From the NCBI RefSeq assembly GCF_023278185.1, contig NZ_CP066356.1, positions 5,262,001 through 5,326,000 on the forward strand: 64,000 nucleotides of DNA, read 5' to 3'. Made by a program: the position numbers and the translations under genes. The notes beneath the pieces were generated by a model that searched no databases, was not told the origin of the DNA, and saw nothing but the letters and a program-made list of their open reading frames with translations. Positions 63,972 through 64,000 of the stretch are shown here, one piece after another; the stretch's first letter is position 1, and each line of letters begins with the position of its first letter. This DNA comes from Bradyrhizobium elkanii USDA 76 (lineage in GTDB: Bacteria; Pseudomonadota; Alphaproteobacteria; Rhizobiales; Xanthobacteraceae).

Positions 63972-64000
63972 GCCCAATTCCAGATGATCAGGGGCTGGTT

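Noticed and set aside
1..64000. tRNA, rRNA, IS, prophage, CRISPR and toxin-antitoxin features
   Set aside because: I looked on both strands for conserved tRNA arms, transposase motifs and regularly spaced repeats and saw none that could be supported.

Overview
The window is 64 kb of high-GC chromosomal DNA from an alphaproteobacterium, most likely Bradyrhizobium or a close relative. The evidence is a eukaryotic-type glutamine synthetase II with a divergent GstI-like gene, a DUF2336/PilZ pair, PsiF and CreA proteins, and several dispersed palindromic intergenic repeats of the kind rhizobial genomes carry. I see no rRNA or tRNA gene, insertion sequence, prophage or CRISPR array. Genes are dense on both strands, and the long antisense ORFs are high-GC shadows.

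Layout. 1-7.1 kb: the 3' part of a chemoreceptor, acyl-CoA dehydrogenase, nitroreductase, PsiF, PilZ, AraC regulator, then a DUF2336-PilZ-small protein group. 7.1-12.8 kb: metallo-beta-lactamase-fold hydrolase, glycerophosphodiesterase, hexapeptide acyltransferase, ABC-F ATPase, small DMT transporter and a GrlR-like protein. 13.1-18.3 kb: a secreted protein, then a molybdenum hydroxylase operon (large subunit, 2Fe-2S subunit, di-haem cytochrome c). 18.3-20.8 kb: a compact minus-strand cluster of a second GrlR-like protein, a ModA-like protein without signal peptide and a Sel1-repeat protein. 21-22.8 kb: glnII with a clear sigma-54 promoter, facing a gstI-like gene. 22.9-36.4 kb: small secreted proteins, tyrosine phosphatase, SGNH hydrolase, SDR, a third GrlR-like protein, a DUF2161 nuclease-like protein, ABM monooxygenase, GNAT, thioesterase, BtuF-like protein, M20 deacylase, a PPOx/MocR divergent pair, small envelope proteins and CreA. 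36.6-50.6 kb: L,D-transpeptidase, glutathione peroxidase, polysaccharide deacetylase, reductase, DoxX, malic enzyme, a large envelope protein, AspRS, SelO and a quinone oxidoreductase. 50.7-64 kb: LysR regulator, a small frameshifted gene, ferritin-like protein, OsmC, ChrA, acyltransferase, a giant SAM-cyclase-ATPase-TPR protein, RNase D, cold-shock protein, purN and purM.

Most genes are housekeeping or stress/envelope functions. The least explained parts are three GrlR-like paralogs within 14 kb (two are tandem two-domain proteins of exactly 234 aa), one of them coupled to a cytoplasmic ModA-like protein; the glnII/gstI nitrogen switch; an intrinsic-terminator structure 23 nt upstream of the cold-shock start codon; and a 20-bp tandem duplication that frameshifts a small gene before a ferritin-like gene.
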